The translations under genes were made by a program, and so were the position numbers. Below, piece after piece: positions 60,525 through 64,000 of a stretch of 64,000 bases of DNA (position 1 is its first letter; each line of letters opens with the position of its first letter). This DNA is from SG8-40 sp963792855 (lineage in GTDB: Bacteria; Pseudomonadota; Gammaproteobacteria; Burkholderiales; Eutrophovitaceae), in NCBI GenBank assembly GCA_963792855.1, contig CAWBXZ010000006.1:310001-374000 (forward strand). The letters run 5' to 3'. The notes under the pieces are model-generated. The model had not been told where the DNA came from. It did no database searches and saw only the letters and a program-made list of their open reading frames with translations.

Positions 60525-63500
60525 ATGGCCCAACCGCGTTTCGTACATCTGCGACTGCACAGCGAGTACTCCATTTCGGACGGAGTGACGCGGATCAAGC
60601 CGGCCTGTGCCAAGGCCGCGGAAGACCGGATGCCGGCGTTGGCGCTCACTGACCTTGCCAACCTGTTCGGCATGGTCAAGTTCTATCAGGCCGCGCGCGG
60701 CAAGGGGCTCAAGCCCATCATCGGTTGCGATGTCTGGATCAGCCGCGACAAACCCGAACAACCGTGCCGCTTGCTGTTGCTCGTGCAGAATCGCGCCGGT
60801 TATCTGCGCCTGTGCGCCTGGCTGACGCGGGCGTATCTGCAAAACCAGCACCGCGGCAGAGCCGTGCTGAGTGCGGACTGGATCGCCGAGGACGGTAGTG
60901 ACGGCCTCATTGCGCTCTCGGGCGGTCCCGCTGGCGATGTTGCCCAGGCCCTGCTGGCGGGCAACATCGACGCGGCGAGCGCATGCGCGAAACAGTGGTC
61001 GGAATTGTTTCCGAACCGCTATTACCTCGAACTGCAACGCGCCGGCCACGCCAACGGCGAGGTCCTGGTGCGGCAGACGGTCGCGCTGGCTTCGCGCCTG
61101 CGCTTGCCGGTGGTGGCGACGCATCCGGTCGAGTTTCTCAGCCGCGACGAGTTTCTCGCCCACGAAGCGCGCGTGTGCATATCCGAGGGTTATGTGCTTT
61201 CGGATCAGCGCCGGCCGCGACCCTATACCGAAGAGCAGTATTTCAAGACCCAGGCGGAAATGGCGGAGCTTTTCGCCGACTTGCCGCAAGCGCTGGAGAA
61301 CTCGGTGGAAATCGCGCGCCGCTGCAGCCTGGTGCTGGAACTGGGCAAACCGCAGTTGCCGCAGTTTCCGACACCGGGCGGCATGCCGCTGGAGCAGTAC
61401 CTTTCGCAACAGTCGGCAAAGGGGCTCGAAGACCGGTTGTCACAGTTGTATCCGGATGCGGCCGAGCGCGAGAAGGTCTTGCCGCGTTACCAGGAGCGAC
61501 TGGAGTTCGAGATCCAGACCATCGTGCAGATGGGATTCCCCGGTTACTTCCTGATCGTTGCCGACTTTATCAACTGGGCCAAGAACAACGGCGTGCCGGT
61601 TGGCCCCGGAAGGGGCTCCGGCGCGGGGTCGCTGGTGGCGTATTCACTGGGTATCACCGATCTCGATCCGTTGCAGTACAACCTGCTGTTCGAGCGCTTC
61701 CTCAATCCGGAACGGGTTTCGATGCCCGACTTCGACATCGATTTCTGTCAGGACGGGCGCGACCGCGTCATTGGATACGTGCGCCAGAAATACGGCAGCG
61801 ATTCGGTCTCGCAGATCGCCACCTTCGGCACCATGGCCGCCAAGGCGGTGGTGCGCGATGTTGGCCGCGTAATGGAGTGGAGTTACGGCCGTACCGACGA
61901 ACTCGCCAAACTGATTCCGTTCCAGCCGGGCAAGCTCATCACGCTGGAGATGGCGCGCGAGATGGAGCCCCGGCTCAAGGAACGCGAAGAATCGGACGAG
62001 GAAACGCGCGAGTTGCTGGCGCTGGCCGGGCAACTGGAGGGGCTGACGCGTAACGTCGGCATGCATGCCGGGGGCGTGCTGATCGCGCCGGGAAAACTCA
62101 GCGATTTTTGTCCGCTGTACTGCGCTTCCGGTTCGGAGAACGCGATCTCGCAACTCGACAAGGACGACGTCGAGCAGATCGGCCTGGTGAAGTTCGATTT
62201 TCTCGGTCTCACCACGCTCACCATTCTCGACTGGACACTGCGGTTTATCCGGCGTCTCGATCCGGATTCGACGCTCAGGCTCGAAGAAATTCCGCTCGAC
62301 GATGCGGCGGCATACCAGATCTTCGTCAAAGGCAACACGACATCGGTATTCCAGTTTGAATCGCGCGGCATGCGCGACCTGGTGCAGCGTGCGCGGCCGG
62401 ACCGCTTCGAGGACATCATCGCTCTGGTTGCGTTGTTCCGTCCCGGTCCGATGGATCTGATTCCGGACTTCGTCGAGCGCAAGCACGGTCGCCAGCGCGT
62501 TGTGTATCCGGACCCGCGCGTCGAGCCGATCCTGTCCGAGACCTACGGCATCATGGTCTATCAGGAGCAGGTGATGCAGATGGCGCAGATCATCGGCGGG
62601 TACTCGCTCGGCGGTGCCGACCTGTTGCGCCGTGCCATGGGCAAGAAGAAGCCCGAAGAAATGGCCAAGCACCGGACCATTTTCCTTGAAGGTGCTGCAA
62701 AGAATGGTTTGTCCGCGCACAAGGGCAACGAAATCTTCGACCTGATGGAGAAGTTCGCCGGCTACGGCTTCAACAAATCCCATGCGGCTGCCTATGCGCT
62801 GGTCGCGTACCACACGGCCTGGTTCAAGACGCATCATCCGGCCCCGTTCATGGCGGCCAACTTCTCGGCGGTGATGGACGACACCGACAAGGTGCAGCAG
62901 TTCTACGGGGATTGCATCAGTAACGGCCTGCAAGTCCTGCCGCCCGATATTCACGAATCGGAATACCGTTTCGTGCCGGTGGACGAAAAGTCCATTCGCT
63001 ACGGACTCGGCGCGGTGAAGGGCACGGGCGAAGCGGCAATCGAACACATCATCGCGGAACGGGCTAACGGGCCGTTCGCGGACCTGTTCGACTTCTGCCG
63101 CCGCGTCGATCGCCGTCTGGTGAACCGGCGCGTGATCGAATCACTGGTGCGCGCCGGCGCCTTCGATTCGGTGGACGAACACCGCGCGCGCCTGTTCGCG
63201 TCCGTGGGTATTGCGATGGCTGCGGCAGACCAGGAGAGCCGGGCCGCGGCACAGGTCAGCCTGTTCAGCGACGAAGCAGCCCCGGTGGGCGGCGTGGCGA
63301 TGGTCGATGCGGCGCCGTGGGACGAGCGGCTGCGCCTGCAAAACGAAAAGCTGGCGCTTGGCTTCTATTACAGTGGCCACCCGTTCAGCTATTACGAGCG
63401 CGAGTTCGCGTCGTTCGTTTCCACCCGTCTCGACAGGTTTCAGGCGCCGCCGCCCGAAGAAGGCGCGCGCACGCAGTTGCTGGCCGGCGTGGTCGAGTCG

Positions 63501-63983
63501 GTGCGTGTGCAACGAACCGGCAACGGCCGGATGATGGTGATGGTCGTGTCGGACGGCACGGCCAGCCAGGAAGTGGTCGTCTACGATGAGGTGCTGAACC
63601 AGTACCGCAATCTGGTGAAAGAGGACGCAGTGGTGCTCATCGAGGCGAAAGTGCGTTCGTTCCGGCGCGGCGGCGATAACGGCGAGAACAGTGTGTTTGT
63701 CAGGATTGCTGCCGAACACATTTTTGATCTCGCCGGCGCGCGCGAACGTTTTGGCCGTTCCTTGCGTCTGGCAATGAACGGCGCGGCCGACGCCTCACGG
63801 CTGAAACAATTACTCGAACCCTATCGTAATGGTGCGCTCAAGGTGTGCGTGGCCTACACCAGCGCCAAGGCGCAAGCGGAATTCGATCTCGGTGAAGACT
63901 GGAAAGTCAGGCCGGACGACGCGCTGATTGCAGAACTCGGCAAATGGCTGGAGCCCGAGAACGTGCAGGTCCTCTATCAGTAG
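60525..63983 (+). CDS. dnaE: DNA polymerase III alpha subunit
   Basis: A complete 1152-residue replicative polymerase. The N-terminal PHP domain starts FVHLRLHSEYSISDGVTRI. The polymerase core carries GPGRGSGAGSLVAY, the catalytic aspartates in MPDFDIDFCQDGRDRVIGYV near residues 402-406 and the later conserved block FKGNTTSVFQFESRGM as VKGNTTSVFQFESRGM. The fingers and HhH parts include AMGKKKPEEMAKHR and FNKSHAAAYALVAYHTAWFK. An OB-fold (LLAGVVESVRVQRTGNGRMM) follows near the C-terminus. Length and order match the DnaE1 type. The gene is alone here; no stop or frameshift defect was seen. Confidence 0.97.
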   Translation: MAQPRFVHLRLHSEYSISDGVTRIKPACAKAAEDRMPALALTDLANLFGMVKFYQAARGKGLKPIIGCDVWISRDKPEQPCRLLLLVQNRAGYLRLCAWLTRAYLQNQHRGRAVLSADWIAEDGSDGLIALSGGPAGDVAQALLAGNIDAASACAKQWSELFPNRYYLELQRAGHANGEVLVRQTVALASRLRLPVVATHPVEFLSRDEFLAHEARVCISEGYVLSDQRRPRPYTEEQYFKTQAEMAELFADLPQALENSVEIARRCSLVLELGKPQLPQFPTPGGMPLEQYLSQQSAKGLEDRLSQLYPDAAEREKVLPRYQERLEFEIQTIVQMGFPGYFLIVADFINWAKNNGVPVGPGRGSGAGSLVAYSLGITDLDPLQYNLLFERFLNPERVSMPDFDIDFCQDGRDRVIGYVRQKYGSDSVSQIATFGTMAAKAVVRDVGRVMEWSYGRTDELAKLIPFQPGKLITLEMAREMEPRLKEREESDEETRELLALAGQLEGLTRNVGMHAGGVLIAPGKLSDFCPLYCASGSENAISQLDKDDVEQIGLVKFDFLGLTTLTILDWTLRFIRRLDPDSTLRLEEIPLDDAAAYQIFVKGNTTSVFQFESRGMRDLVQRARPDRFEDIIALVALFRPGPMDLIPDFVERKHGRQRVVYPDPRVEPILSETYGIMVYQEQVMQMAQIIGGYSLGGADLLRRAMGKKKPEEMAKHRTIFLEGAAKNGLSAHKGNEIFDLMEKFAGYGFNKSHAAAYALVAYHTAWFKTHHPAPFMAANFSAVMDDTDKVQQFYGDCISNGLQVLPPDIHESEYRFVPVDEKSIRYGLGAVKGTGEAAIEHIIAERANGPFADLFDFCRRVDRRLVNRRVIESLVRAGAFDSVDEHRARLFASVGIAMAAADQESRAAAQVSLFSDEAAPVGGVAMVDAAPWDERLRLQNEKLALGFYYSGHPFSYYEREFASFVSTRLDRFQAPPPEEGARTQLLAGVVESVRVQRTGNGRMMVMVVSDGTASQEVVVYDEVLNQYRNLVKEDAVVLIEAKVRSFRRGGDNGENSVFVRIAAEHIFDLAGARERFGRSLRLAMNGAADASRLKQLLEPYRNGALKVCVAYTSAKAQAEFDLGEDWKVRPDDALIAELGKWLEPENVQVLYQ

Positions 63984-64000
63984 CCGGGAAGCTGCCGCGC

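Overview
The window looks like chromosomal DNA from a G+C-rich, Gram-negative proteobacterium (beta- or gammaproteobacterial in flavour; composition judged by eye, not computed). It has housekeeping genes (dnaE, asnS, cinA), lipoprotein and Tat signals, two TRAP transporters, CoA-thioester enzymes and many single-gene catabolic enzymes. This suggests an aerobic or facultative heterotroph living on organic acids and xenobiotic-like compounds. No tRNA, rRNA, CRISPR array, transposase or phage gene was recognised.

Layout. 0-11 kb: broken membrane protein, FAD-linked D-lactate dehydrogenase family enzyme, YffB-like protein, SUMF1-domain protein behind an FNR/Anr-type promoter, mandelate racemase homologue, ketopantoate reductase family protein, aminotransferase, fluoroacetate-dehalogenase-like hydrolase, Sel1 protein, HExxH protein and epoxide hydrolase. 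11-19 kb: the most unusual locus, with four tandem paralogous TRAP solute-binding lipoproteins plus the relic of a fifth, each intact copy behind a similar leader, followed by one DctQ/DctM membrane pair. 19-26.7 kb: orphan ABC binding protein, FAD monooxygenase, peroxiredoxin-like protein, Tat-exported amidohydrolase, DUF3237 protein and a DHA2-type efflux pump. 27-30 kb: a second, conventional TRAP operon, then a cupin. 30.5-33.6 kb: an MFS gene bracketed by copies of a structured ~400 bp repeat. 33.6-42.4 kb: glutathione transferase, fatty-acid desaturase with an FNR/Anr-type promoter, HIBCH-like hydratase/hydrolase, D-2-hydroxyacid dehydrogenase, cyclase, SDR, thiolase-like protein and DUF35 partner. 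42.6-50 kb: periplasmic sulfatase, AsnRS, CinA, UbiA-type prenyltransferase and a small exported protein. 50-64 kb: TauE-like permease, 3-hydroxyacyl-CoA dehydrogenase, lipase-like hydrolase, aminopeptidase, TlpA-like thioredoxin, CoA-binding protein, MetY, MFS, hydrolase, HCCA-isomerase-like protein, EamA exporter and DnaE.

How genes work together. The TRAP array suggests several periplasmic receptors of related specificity feeding one permease. The thiolase-like/DUF35 pair, SDR, 3-hydroxyacyl-CoA dehydrogenase and HIBCH-like enzyme form a scattered acyl-CoA degradation set. Two unrelated genes share what looks like an oxygen-responsive promoter with identical geometry.

Quality caveat. At least seven genes can be restored only by removing one extra base (several at homopolymers), and every event is a net +1. 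This one-sided pattern argues for insertion-type sequencing errors rather than real gene decay. Genes so affected are annotated across the shift.
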